This document shows positions 1-10,160 of a DNA stretch of 64,000 nt, piece after piece. The notes under the pieces were generated by a model, which did not search any database, had not been told where the DNA came from, and was given only the letters and a program-made list of their open reading frames with translations. The stretch is from Gnetum montanum (Eukaryota > Streptophyta > Gnetopsida > Gnetales > Gnetaceae). Position numbers and translations under genes: made by a program. The stretch lies in the NCBI GenBank assembly GCA_015680685.1, contig MNCI01006166.1, positions 108,125 through 172,124 on the forward strand, given 5' to 3'. How positions within the stretch are numbered: the stretch's first letter is position 1; the number at the start of each line of letters is the position of its first letter.

Positions 1-179
1 TACTTTATGCTTATGATTCGAATGAGGGGAGTGCCACCTCTTATTTATAGATATGGCAGTGGACCGCGATATCGCGTACGCGATATCGCAAGGAAGGATG
101 CGATATTGCGTACGCGATATCGCAGGGGATGCGATATCGCATACGTGATATCACGGCTTGTGCAATCCGCGTCTCATCA
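1..179 (-). mobile_element. U3 end of a minus-strand Athila-like LTR, cut by the window edge
   Basis: Read on the minus strand it begins TGATGAGACGCGG at position 179, like the LTR start of the element at 25263-32632. It holds several GCGATATCGC palindromes (66-75, 80-89, 131-140 and decayed relatives) and then a TATAAATA box near 50. The rest of the LTR lies left of the window. Sequence right of 179 does not look like element DNA, so 179 is probably the outer boundary of a 5' LTR. A short ORF across this stretch is a by-product of the palindromes and is not a gene. Confidence 0.8.
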
Positions 180-764
180 ATGGGAAAATAGAGAAGATGA
201 ACGATATTTTGAAGAACATTTTACATGCATAATTGTCCTAATTGCCCTAGATGTTCAAAAGTTATACAAGTGCATCCTCTACAAAGTAGGCTTCTACCCT
301 AATTGCCCTTATATAACCATCTCACAAGGTGTCTATGAGTATATTGGAGATTGAATGTTGATCAAGTCAATATTCCATACCCACATAACTATTATTATCA
401 AGATCCTAAAATATATTAAATAAATCATTAGGTACATAACTGGCTATAGTTTTATGGTAAACAATGGAATAAGAAGGCATTGCAAAGATCAGGATATGAG
501 ATACGTTATCATATCCCTAATAAGTTCTTGTGTCAATTGTAGTTAAAATAACCAGCATACCTATCTATCTAGGTTTCAAACTAAGTCCATACTTTACCAA
601 TGATATTGCATTGTATCATCCTAAACTTACCACCATGAGACTAACCAAAACCATATGAAAACATGAATACTTAACAAAAGGAAATAAGAAAGCAGTTGTT
701 TCATTAATTAACTACTTAAAATATGAAGTTTAATGACTCTTGACCATTAGCTAGAAAAATGTCT
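180..764. other. AT-rich stretch with no recognised gene
   Basis: No coding frame, RNA gene or terminal repeat could be recognised. It lies between the truncated LTR on the left and the 3' region of old element A on the right. It may hold A's missing 3' LTR in decayed form, but no alignment was visible by eye. Confidence 0.5.
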
Positions 765-1040
765 TCAAGCAGGCTACATGTCTTTTCAACTCTATAGCTA
801 ATGCAAATCCCATTAATGATGCACCTTCAAGCATAGGCAACATGTCTTTCCAATCACATGATGAAACCAGTCCAAGAAACCTTAAGATTCCTAACAATAT
901 CCTGCCTTTAAGAATGAGTAACATGTCTTTCCAGTGGTACCTCAAGAATATTTTTCTTATGTGAATTACTTAATTATTATATTAACCTTATTAGAGGACT
1001 AATTTAAGGCATGGGTAACATGTCTTTCAAGTGATAGAGT
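765..1040 (-). repeat. Degenerate tandem repeat in the 3' region of element A
   Basis: The sequence acatgtcttt recurs at about 776, 840, 921 and 1018, each copy embedded in a longer similar block. On the minus strand the unit begins GGAAAGACATGTTACC and resembles a single site in the 3' regions of F (about 42375) and E (about 53085). Spacing is 64, 81 and 97 bp, so the copies are diverged. A 64-codon minus-strand ORF here only reflects the repeat. Confidence 0.6.
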
Positions 1041-1559
1041 AAGATAACAATTTATTAAAGAACATGCTTCCACAAAAATTAAAACATGAGTAATGATATA
1101 ACCACATGGAGTAGTAAGATCCATAGAGAGATTTCCAAGAATTAGCAATTTATTTTGATGTCACATTCTTTTTTAATTTCTTTTGGTATTGTCCTATTCC
1201 ATCAAAGCATAATGATCATGAATTAATTTTAGTCTTCATGTGAGAAGAACTATATTGTTTTCATAATGAAGATATCTTATTCATAGAGGCTAGAGGGATG
1301 GATGACATGATTTAAATAGAAAACCTCATACATAATTCATAAAATGACTTTGAGAAAAAATTAAAAGAACATTGCAACATAAAAAAAGTGTAAAATAATG
1401 AAGTATAAATTAAGTTCTTATAAGTTATTAACTTAGATGGGTATCTCCCCAATGACTAGACCAAAAGATAGAGATACAAAAAATGGAATAGACTTAAGCA
1501 TTAGTAGAGATATCATTTGGGTGTATGGCTATTTAGGAATCCTTGAATTATTTTACTAG

Positions 1560-3334
1560 CTGCATGTTAATCAACATATGTTTTCATGGGAAATCAAGGT
1601 TGTATATTTGCATGGCATCAAGTTAGAAAGTAGAAGGTATGATGTATGATCCTTCCCATAGTATTTGAAATTTTGTACATTGAGATACATGCATGAAATT
1701 CTAGTAAAGAACCTTATCTTCTGGTTCAAATTTCACTTCACTTATCTTACCACCATGATGTTGGTTTGTACAAAATTTATACACTTCATTCATCATAAGG
1801 GCTACTGTCTTATTTTCATATAACATATTAAGATTCATTAGTCATTCATTTTATGCTAGGCTAATGCTAAGGTCAAGTTCAGAAGTTATGTTGAGTGTAC
1901 ATAACTTCATTTAGATGGGAACTTTTTCAATTTTACCATATACTAATTCATATGGTGAGTAGCCTATAGGAAGCTTTTAGGTGGAGCAATAGGTCCATAA
2001 ATCATTGTCAATTTTTATTCTCTAATCTCTTCTATATCAACTAAATATTCTAGTAAATATGCATGTAATCTCTCTATCTGTTATCTTGGCTTGACCATTG
2101 GCTTGAATGTGATAGGGTGTAGTGAGTTTATGTTCCACCTCCAAGCATGTCATCAGCTTCTTCAAAGTACCATCTATAAAGTGAGTTTCATTATTAGAAA
2201 TAAGTATTCTTGACATATCAAACCTATTTACCACCTATTGTTAGAAAAATCTAGTTGCTATTGTTGTGGTGCAATCTATTACTGCTACACCCACTATCCA
2301 TTTGGTAAAATAGTTTATAGCAACAATGATGTAGGATTTTTTTTGCATACGGATGTGATGCGATCCATGAAGTTAATTCTCTATAAGTGAAAGGTTCTAA
2401 TGATTGGATCCGTTGTTGAGGATTCTTAAGCCTATTAGTCATCCCACCATCACATTGACATTGTTCATAGCAATTAAAAAAAATATGTGCATCCCTAAAT
2501 ATTTTTGGCTAAAAATACCCCACAATGAGGATTTTTATATTTGTTATCCTTCCTGCATAATGGCCTCCATATGGCCCTTGATGAGCATCATGAAGAATTC
2601 TAGACTAATGTTTGTAAAGAACACACCATTGTACCAAGCCATCTACAAAAATTTTGTAAAGTTTACCCTCTATTTCCATGTAATGGTTGACTTGGTGTAG
2701 AAAATCTCACTTCTTTTTCTTGTCCCATTTAATAGGAACTTCCTATGTGATTAGGTAGGTGAGATAATCTACATGCCATGGCTAGGTTGTATTAGATGTT
2801 ACCACCATTTCCTTTCCAAATAATAGTTCATCAAGAAATTAATTAGAAAGTGGTTATTTGTTAATCTTATTATCCCATCGCAACTAAAACAAGTGATCAA
2901 CTATCACATTCTTAGTCCCCTTTTTATCTAGCATCATAATGTCAAACTCTTACAAAATTACTAGCCATCATATGATATAAGGGCTAACTACTAGTTTTTT
3001 CATCAAAAACCATATCACATTGTGATTTATGTGCACAAAAACTAGGTATCCAAGCACATAGTATATAAACTTTTCTAAGGTGTACATCATGGTCATAATC
3101 TCTTTTTCAATAGTGCTATAGTTTAATTGTAACCTATGATACTTTTTCTTATATAATGGATATAGTATGGATGTTTCTAATCATCCAATTATGTAAGCAC
3201 TACTCCCAAGGTAAAGTTGGATGCATCTATCATTATGTGAAATGGCTTGAATAAATTAGGAACTTGTAAAATTAGTGTCTCTATAGGATTTTATTTCAAA
3301 AATTCAAATGCATATTCACATTCTTTTGTCCATA
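1560..3334 (-). pseudogene. Element A pol, distal half: RNase H and integrase remnant
   Basis: Minus-strand reading gives an RNase H remnant (about 3330-2750), integrase N-terminal and core (about 2440-2037) and an integrase C-terminal tail (about 1990-1600). The core contains a block reading LISNNETHF followed by TTPYHIQANGQA, a close match to the cores of F and E. The usual second catalytic Asp (DNGTHF in the family) is Asn here, and the catalytic Glu after QANGQA is Lys. The tail matches the KLPIGYSPYELVYGK and PTHVSQRTKFQ blocks of E. Frameshifts and stops are frequent, so it is dead. Element B separates it from its own RT. Confidence 0.8.
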
Positions 3335-3339
3335 CAAAT
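3335..3339. repeat. Left target-site duplication of element B (CAAAT)
   Basis: CAAAT here is repeated at 10156-10160 directly after the second LTR. Five-base duplications are normal for Ty3/gypsy insertions. Confidence 0.85.
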
Positions 3340-3931
3340 TTATGAGTAGCGATATCATGTACGCGATATCACATCTGCCATGCAATATTGCGTACGTGAT
3401 ATCGCATCCTACCTCATCTTCTATAAATAAGAGGCAGCTTCCCTTATTCAAGATAGTCAGACTTAGACCCTTAGCCAAACTCTTGCAGTTTTACCATTCC
3501 AGAGTTACAACAATTTCTGTGTGCTCGCAGTAGGAGTCATAGAGTGAACGGATCTTTATTTGAGCAAATTGTACCTGAGCACACATTTGTGTATGACAAT
3601 AAAGATGAACTTTATGATAAACCTTGCAGCATATGGATTAAGCTAATTAGTAATTAATTATTGTTGAATGTTTAATGCTTTCCTAGTTAATTAATCTCCC
3701 TCTCAACCTTTGACTCTCTTAGCTAAGTACACTCACTATGACAGCTTCAAGCATGCATGTAGCGCTTGGTAACCTAGTAACAACTAGCGTTTGGTAATCC
3801 CAGTAGCGTTGCACTGGTTCAGGATGTGTATGGNAAGGCGCGTAAGCACTTAGTCCTTGGAGTTTGACTGGATCATGCATGAAATACTCATATTCGTATG
3901 GTTGAGTGTAGGGGTAACTCACCACTCATCA
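3340..3931 (+). repeat. 5' LTR of element B, with a single-N gap
   Basis: It starts TTATGAG (partner TGATGAG) and ends ACTCATCA. U3 holds two 24-bp palindromic units (3349-3372, 3382-3405). TATAAATA follows at about 3422, and a poly(A) signal AATAAA at 3598 lies in a stem with 3552-3560. It is about 190 bp shorter than its partner LTR, and the missing part falls at the single N at 3834. Confidence 0.88.
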
Positions 3932-3951
3932 TTAGCGCCGTTGTCAGGGAC
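3932..3951 (+). other. Primer-binding site of element B (tRNA-Asp type)
   Basis: Directly after the LTR comes TTAGCGCCGTTGTCAGGGAC. Plant tRNA-Asp ends TCCCCGGCAACGGCGCCA, whose complement matches most of these bases. One or two C to T or G to A changes separate this copy from the better site in D. Confidence 0.8.
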
Positions 3952-4076
3952 TTAGTTGTTTGTGCGCTATGTAAAACATAGGAAATCATCCATATCATTG
4001 GAACGCTAGAACAAACCCTTAGGGTTAATCAAGGAAAGATAAGACAACGATAAATCACACATAGAACAAAAAAAAA

Positions 4077-7000
4077 ATGTCTTCTTCTTCGCATAAGAGC
4101 ATTTCACTGCCTAGGACTAACACAAGAGACAGTCGGTGGCATAATACACGTAACCAAGATCCGCCAATTCCTCAACAATTTCGTGTGGTATATACTCATC
4201 ACGATGAGTATGTACCTGATTTCACCTTTATTCTCCACCAAGATGAACAACTGCATTGGAGAGACTTGGAGGGTAACATAGTGTTGCCTCCAGACCTATC
4301 AATCCCCAACATGCTCCTTCATGCTCTCACACAAATAGGCATGTCGCTCTTATACATAGAATACATTGCATGCAATCATGACACAAGGAACTATCATCCC
4401 ATAGAAGCGCAACGTCAAAGGGACTTGTGACAGGAGAGTTACCACACATCCTTGAAGGGTAAATGGCCCCACAATGCTCCGTATGTCTTAAGCAAAATTT
4501 GGGCCCCCTCCTAACGATGGTCAGGAGGTGGTGTATCAGAACCTCCACTCCATAGTTCACAACCCCAATTCTAATACCCATGAACATGAAGTGTTCAATG
4601 AGGGAACATGAACACATGATAAGGGCAAACATTTTGATCATAATCAAGATCAAGGCTAAGACCACCGAAGAGAAGGTAGAAAACACCATCATGGCGATGG
4701 TTCTCCTTCTTCACCTTCATCATCACATTCACCCTCTCCTTCCGTGTTCATACGTAGCCATAAGGAAACCAATTGTGAGGATAAGGGGAAACAAAGTGAA
4801 AAATATTGATGAGATAGTCAAGAACGAGGACGAGGGCACTCTAAAGAATCAAGGCATAGAAGAAGGGAGAGTAGGGAACCACATAGACACCATAGACACT
4901 ATGAACGAGATGACCACAAAGAACCCCTACTTGCAACTAGAAGCATGCTAGATATAACAAAGGCCGTAAGAGTTCCAACAAGGCACCAAAAGGATAGTAG
5001 GATCAAGAGGTTAGACATGAACAACATCCCATGATTTGAAGGGGGATACAATGCTGATCCTCAAAATCATTTACAAGCATTCCATGATGCATGTGCCTTG
5101 CAAAACATAGAAAATGAATGGCAAAAACTGAAGTTGTTCCCAAGGACACTAGTGAAAGAAGCTGAAAGCTGGTACCAGTCCTTAGAACTGGAATCCATTT
5201 GGAGGTGGAGTACAATGTTAGAACTGTTCAATGATAAGTACCAAACGTACTCATGAGTGTTTAACCTGTGAAAGCAAATCCAAGGATGGAAGCAAGGAAA
5301 TCATGAACCCTTGGATGCTGCCATGGACCGCTATTACGCATTGTTACATCGTTGCCCTGGCCATGGTTATTCATAGTGGGATCAACTACACCATCTCATA
5401 GATGGACTTAAGCATGAAATAAGAAGAACCCTTGGGACGTATGCCCAAGGGAGATTATCAGAGCTTAGGTCTCATCAAATTCATAGATTGCTAGAGTAAG
5501 TAGCCAAAGAAGAAGGTGAGCTATGAAAGAGAGAAAGTACAGAAGAGTACAACCAAGATCCTTCCCTCCGAAAAAGGGGAGTGAGATTCTGTGAGGAGGA
5601 AGAAGAGTCATCACTCAAAGAGATGGTGAATAGGAAAACTTTGCCATTCCAAAAGTTAACAACCAAAGTATCGGCAAAGGTAGACCAAATGTGGGACTCC
5701 CTGGATAGTAGGTTTGAAATTGTTCTAAAAATTGTAGAGAAGTCTAGGGATCAAGGTAGTGAACATGACAAAAAGGAAAAGAGGGAAGTAGACAATGCAT
5801 GTAACAAGGATAAGGGGAAAATGGCCATCAAGGAAGAGGTTTTGGATTCAGACACAGATACTGATGGTGGATGCGAGATATGCCAATATGACCATCCTAA
5901 GGGATGTTGCCTACTAATCTCACATCTACAAGAGTCTAGGGTGTATGCACTCAATCCATGACTTAATAAATGACAAACACCCCAACGGTTACCTTATCCC
6001 CAAGGTAACCTAAGGCAGTTCCACCAACCTTCAACATATTATCCAAGTGGAACTCCATCACAACCCATTGAGTAGCATCAACAGTGGCAATACCCATAGT
6101 CATGGGGGATGCCACCACCAAGGCAACAATACCCCTATCAGCAACCAGACCCATATGGCTACTACGTGCAGCATCTAATCTCTCCACGTGCCTATGTTGG
6201 TCACGTTACACAACAACATCACTACTAAGCTTGGGAGTATTATAGAACTCCTTCTCCTAGGGGAGATAACCCACAAACATACCATCCTTCAAATCCATCC
6301 GCAACTCTCACACTGATAGCTCCATTACCACCTACTCCAGCAATGTAGGGGGAACTCCCTACTCAACTACAAAAACGTAATGCCACAAGGGCTGTAAATC
6401 CTCAACCTGTAGTTGGTTCTAACAACCTTATGAAGAAAAGACCTTTCTTCAGAACGAACAGTCCAACCAAGCCCTCACAACCACAAGTGGTTGAACCTCT
6501 AAACACCTCTTCATCAAATAAGGCTTTAGAGCTCCCTTCAAACCAAACACTAAGCTCAACGCATACGGTTATGTTAACACATGCCGTTACTAACTGGATT
6601 AAGGTGGGCCACCTTCCCAGGAAATTCTCTAATCCTAAAAGCCCTCTAATCTATCTCCAGGTCGTTGGGAATGAACCATGTAAAGCTCTTCTAGACTCAG
6701 GTTCTGGAGTCAACTTAATATCACAAGAGATGTACAAAGCCTGGAACCTACCTCCATTAAGAAAGAGCAATATTCACCTAGAGCTGGCCAACTAGTCCAT
6801 CATTGTTCCCTTGGGACTGGTGGAGGACATCGTTACCACTATGTGTGGGTGGTCGTACCTAGCTGATTTCCTAGTGATACAAGTAAATAACTATAAAGGA
6901 AACTTCCCAATAATAATGGGAAGGGCATGGTTGAGTACTGTAGATGCACATCTAGGAATCCATGATCTTTCCCTAGAAATATCTAAGGAGAACACTTTTG

Positions 7001-7362
7001 GAAAGATCGAGAAGAAGAAGGTTCCATGCATTGCATATAGTGATACAAGGTGCAATTGCATGCAAAGATCATGGGTTGAGCAAGGTTTAGCATTGCCTAC
7101 ATGCAACCGGTGTGCACAAGACCTTCACCTACAAAAGTGCCTGTATGCAACAGCCACATGACAAAGAGACACCTAGTGGCTGATAGCTGATCAAGAGAGA
7201 AACTCACTCACGTGCATGGAACTAACTGAGGGAATAACTAGTGCTTGCATCGAAAGCATAGATGCACTCGAGCAAGTTTGTCGCCAACTTTCAAACCTTA
7301 ACCTGGAAAACATTAATTGGGGGAAGTTTGAAATCCCTAAAAAAGTTAAACCAAAACCTTAA
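4077..7362 (+). pseudogene. Element B gag-protease, broken by stops
   Basis: The start codon at 4077 begins MSSSSHKS. One gag reading can be followed to KVKPKP and a TAA at 7362, with many in-frame stops and some frame changes (the stretch 4440-4950 is worst). Visible parts are the N-terminal block with DFTFILHQDEQL, the Athila gag domain with WYQSLE and GWKQG (about 5040-5520), a coiled-coil stretch (about 5600-5800), a CX2CX3HX4C knuckle (about 5875-5912), a Pro/Gln/Tyr-rich segment, and a retropepsin with LLDSGSGVNLIS (about 6690) and IIMGRAWL (about 6915). Related to the intact D protein. Several stops look like CAG to TAG or TGG to TAG/TGA changes. Confidence 0.88.
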
Positions 7363-7530
7363 TAAGAGATTATTAGTCTATGTGCAATAGACCAAACCTT
7401 TCCATTTAAAATGGTCAATGCACATAGTACCTCTGAGAAGGGATGACCTTGCTCATTATTTCAAATCTCCTCCTTCCAACACAGTCATGGGGGAGATGGC
7501 CACCTCTGCTAATCAATTCAGGCCCTCATT
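7363..7530 (+). pseudogene. Pol deletion junction and remnant of the pol C-terminus in B
   Basis: After the gag-protease stop the sequence matches the very end of E's pol (the NKRLLVNVQ block at 52268 onward), then the shared C-terminal motif SHGGDGHLC. About 3 kb holding RT, RNase H and integrase is missing compared with E and F. The deletion point differs from that of D. Confidence 0.8.
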
Positions 7531-9363
7531 TCCTTTTTAAGTTTTTGTTTTACACATTTTTGTTTTACAAATTTCTTTAAATTTTCTTCTTCTTTTTTCG
7601 CAACATCGTTCATACTTTTTCATTTCTTTGTGTGGTTGTTTATGTTGTTAGGTTTGTCACCTAATAAGTGCTCCTAATGGTGGTATGAACTGTATTCTAT
7701 TGATTGCTAATGTTTGGTTTTTACCTTTGAGTTATAATGTTGATACTAAGGTATGGTTCTTTTGATAGCGTAGGCAATGAGTCCACATCATCCATGCATT
7801 CATAAATTTCTATGGTCTCTCTTGGCTTGGAATTTTACGATGCCTTTCTTAATAATAAAACTATTAACGAATTGGTGACTGGGCATTTCTCAAACTAAGG
7901 AAGGACTCAAGGACTAAAAAGGGTGTGAATTCAAGGGGATTTGATGCATTTGTGCTGACCATTCTCTTGGGTGCTTGGATGTTTTCTTCTTGAGTTTTCC
8001 TTACCATTCTAACATTGCTCCATTATCGGGAAGCTGAGCTAATAAAAATAATAAGTCTTTTCATGGTGTGGTTCTCACGCAAAAAAAAAGAAAAAAGTGA
8101 GAATTCAAAGCACACCCCTTAGAAAAAATAATCATCTGGGCTACAAGCACTGGTTATGGAACTAAACAAAAATGTTTCCTCTAACTAAGGCCCTTTCTCG
8201 CTTCCTACTTTTTTCCTTTCTTTATTGTTTGGAATGGTGGTGACTTTTTGGTGGAAGCATTCTTGTTACTTCAAGTGGATGGATTGGCCAAGTGTATTAA
8301 TGCGAAGTCACTAGATGTGGATTGTTTGAGGCTGGATTTGGAATGAGATCTACTAAGTCACATTAACCATAAATACACAAGGGGTTGTACACCTTGTTCT
8401 TGGGACTCCATTTCATTCTCTTCTTTCCATCATTATTTCTCCATTTTCCACCTCATTGCCGGTTGTATCAGTAGTCTATATGTTGGTTGATGCATTGTTG
8501 TCTTTTTGGTAAATTTTTGTGGTTAAGACTTCAATTCTTGCTTCTGAACAACATTTCCAAAGCCTACAAACTCTTTGAATGTGGGTTGTCAGGGCATAAA
8601 GGGCATGAGCCTGCTTTGGGGAGGACCCACTGGCATTCCTAGTTGGTGTATAAGTTAATTTCTTTCCCTTAAACATTTCCGCAATCACCATTTTTTTTGT
8701 TCAGTACCACCTCTGACATCCATTTTATCAGCGTTGCCATTGTTTCTTTTTCTCCATGTTTCTTATTCCTTATCTTTTTCCATTCTATCACTACCAGAGG
8801 ATCGCTCTTAGTCATGGGGGTCCTGATCCAATTTTTTCAATTTTCTCCTAAGCCCTACACCTTGGGTAGTCACTAGTGTTATATCTCCAGAATTCGTATT
8901 AGCCATATCACAACTCAGCCAATGGACCGTACACTGAGGCAAGGTATCAACTGCATTGTGATTTATTTATCCTTACTAATATGAGACTGTGTTGTGTGTG
9001 TAGTGGTAATCATACAATAATGGACTGGATCAGGAGGAAACACTTAGGATGGACTAGTGCTAGAATAGTTATGCAAGGAATAAGATTGATGGCACAGTTA
9101 TGGATGGACAACGGAAGGTGTAATTTTGGCATCGGCAGCAACACATCTTCTTCTTTTCTCTCTCCTCTCTCTCAGTTGCCAAATAAGGCTGGATGTCAAA
9201 TGTGTATAGTGTTCACTCTTGTGGTCATGGACACTAATATTGCCATGTATTGTAATGATGATCCGTTCACGTGTCACCCCATTCACCATTAGTGTCATTC
9301 AAGTCAATAATCCCATACCTTCCCAATATTTTGTAAGGAACTTGAGGACAAGTTTTCATTTAG
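7531..9363 (+). other. Conserved non-coding 3' region of element B
   Basis: No coding frame is credible. The stretch aligns along its length with the 3' regions of D and E. It holds an internal TCATGGGGG at 8812-8820, a pyrimidine tract ending CAG (about 9143-9174) bordered by GGCAGC and GTTGCC, and a GTGTTCA/TGGACAC stem-loop at 9209-9234. ORFs called here in both strands are shadows. Confidence 0.7.
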
Positions 9364-9374
9364 TCATGGGGGTA
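9364..9374 (+). other. Polypurine tract of element B
   Basis: TCATGGGGGTA sits immediately before the 3' LTR, where plus-strand DNA synthesis is primed. The same motif is found in D and, slightly changed, in E and F. Confidence 0.85.
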
Positions 9375-10155
9375 TGATGAGCCGTGATATCACATACGTG
9401 ATATCACATCTTGCCTCATCTTATATAAATAAGAGGTGAATTCCTTTATTCAGGGGAGTTAGACTTAGACCATTAACCAAAATCTTGCAGTTTTACCATT
9501 CCAGAGTTAGAATAATTTCTTTGTGCCTGTGGTAGAAGTCATCGAGTGAACGGATCTTTATTTGAGCAAATTGTACCTGAGCACACATTTTTGTACAGCA
9601 ATAAAGATGAACTTTATGATAAACCTTGCAGCATATGGATTAAGCTAACTAGTAATTAATTATTTTTGAATGTTTAATTCTTTCCTAGTTAATTAATCTC
9701 CCTCTCAACCTTTGACTCTCTTAGCTAAGTACACTCACTATGACAGCTTCAAGCATGCGTTTAGTGCTTGGTAACCTAGTAACAACTAGCGTTTGGTAAT
9801 CCCAGTAGCGTTGCACTGGTTCAGGATGTGTACGGCAAGTGGGAACAGATACTAGTGTTAGGAACAATTAGAACTTAGTTAGTGAATAGTTAATGTAAGT
9901 TAGTCACTTAGTTCTCTTTACCTTCCCTTATTAGCATAAGACATTAAAAAGATAAAAGCTATAAAAAATCATATACCTCAAGCTTACTTAACCATACAAC
10001 CGTGACAATACAAGTAAGTTTGGGAGGACAACGATTGATTAACCCTGAGTGTTCCATTAAGACGCATAAGCACTTAGTCCTTGGAGTTCGACCGGATCAC
10101 GCATGAAACGCTCGTATTCGTATGGTTGAGTGTAGAGGTGCCTCACCACTCATCA
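9375..10155 (+). repeat. 3' LTR of element B
   Basis: It starts TGATGAGCC and ends ACTCATCA. Its U3 holds one paired palindrome (9384-9407) in which nearly every CG has become TG or CA. A TATA box lies near 9424 and a poly(A) stem at 9554-9562 with 9600-9608. It is full length compared with the gapped 5' LTR. Confidence 0.9.
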
Positions 10156-10160
10156 CAAAT
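10156..10160. repeat. Right target-site duplication of element B (CAAAT)
   Basis: Identical to 3335-3339. Joining the two flanks restores a continuous minus-strand pol reading of element A. Confidence 0.85.

Larger units (their letters stand above)
3340..10155 (+). mobile_element. Element B: pol-deleted Athila-like retrotransposon inserted in A
   Basis: Two related LTRs (3340-3931 and 9375-10155) enclose a tRNA-Asp-type PBS, a broken gag-protease frame (4077-7362), a short remnant of the end of pol, about 1.8 kb of non-coding 3' sequence and a polypurine tract. A 5-bp duplication (CAAAT) flanks the whole. RT, RNase H and integrase are absent: gag-protease runs straight into the sequence that follows integrase in E. 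The target is the pol region of old element A, on the opposite strand. Confidence 0.9.

Noticed and set aside
66-154. CRISPR-like array
   Set aside because: The repeats are 10- and 24-bp palindromes with irregular short spacers inside an LTR of a plant retrotransposon; there are no cas genes.
7-354. 115-codon plus-strand ORF at the left edge
   Set aside because: Its first half is the GCGATATCGC palindrome array and the TATA region of an LTR read backwards. No family likeness.
3719-3925. 68-codon minus-strand ORF
   Set aside because: Lies within the 5' LTR of B and contains the N gap; it is an antisense reading of LTR repeats.
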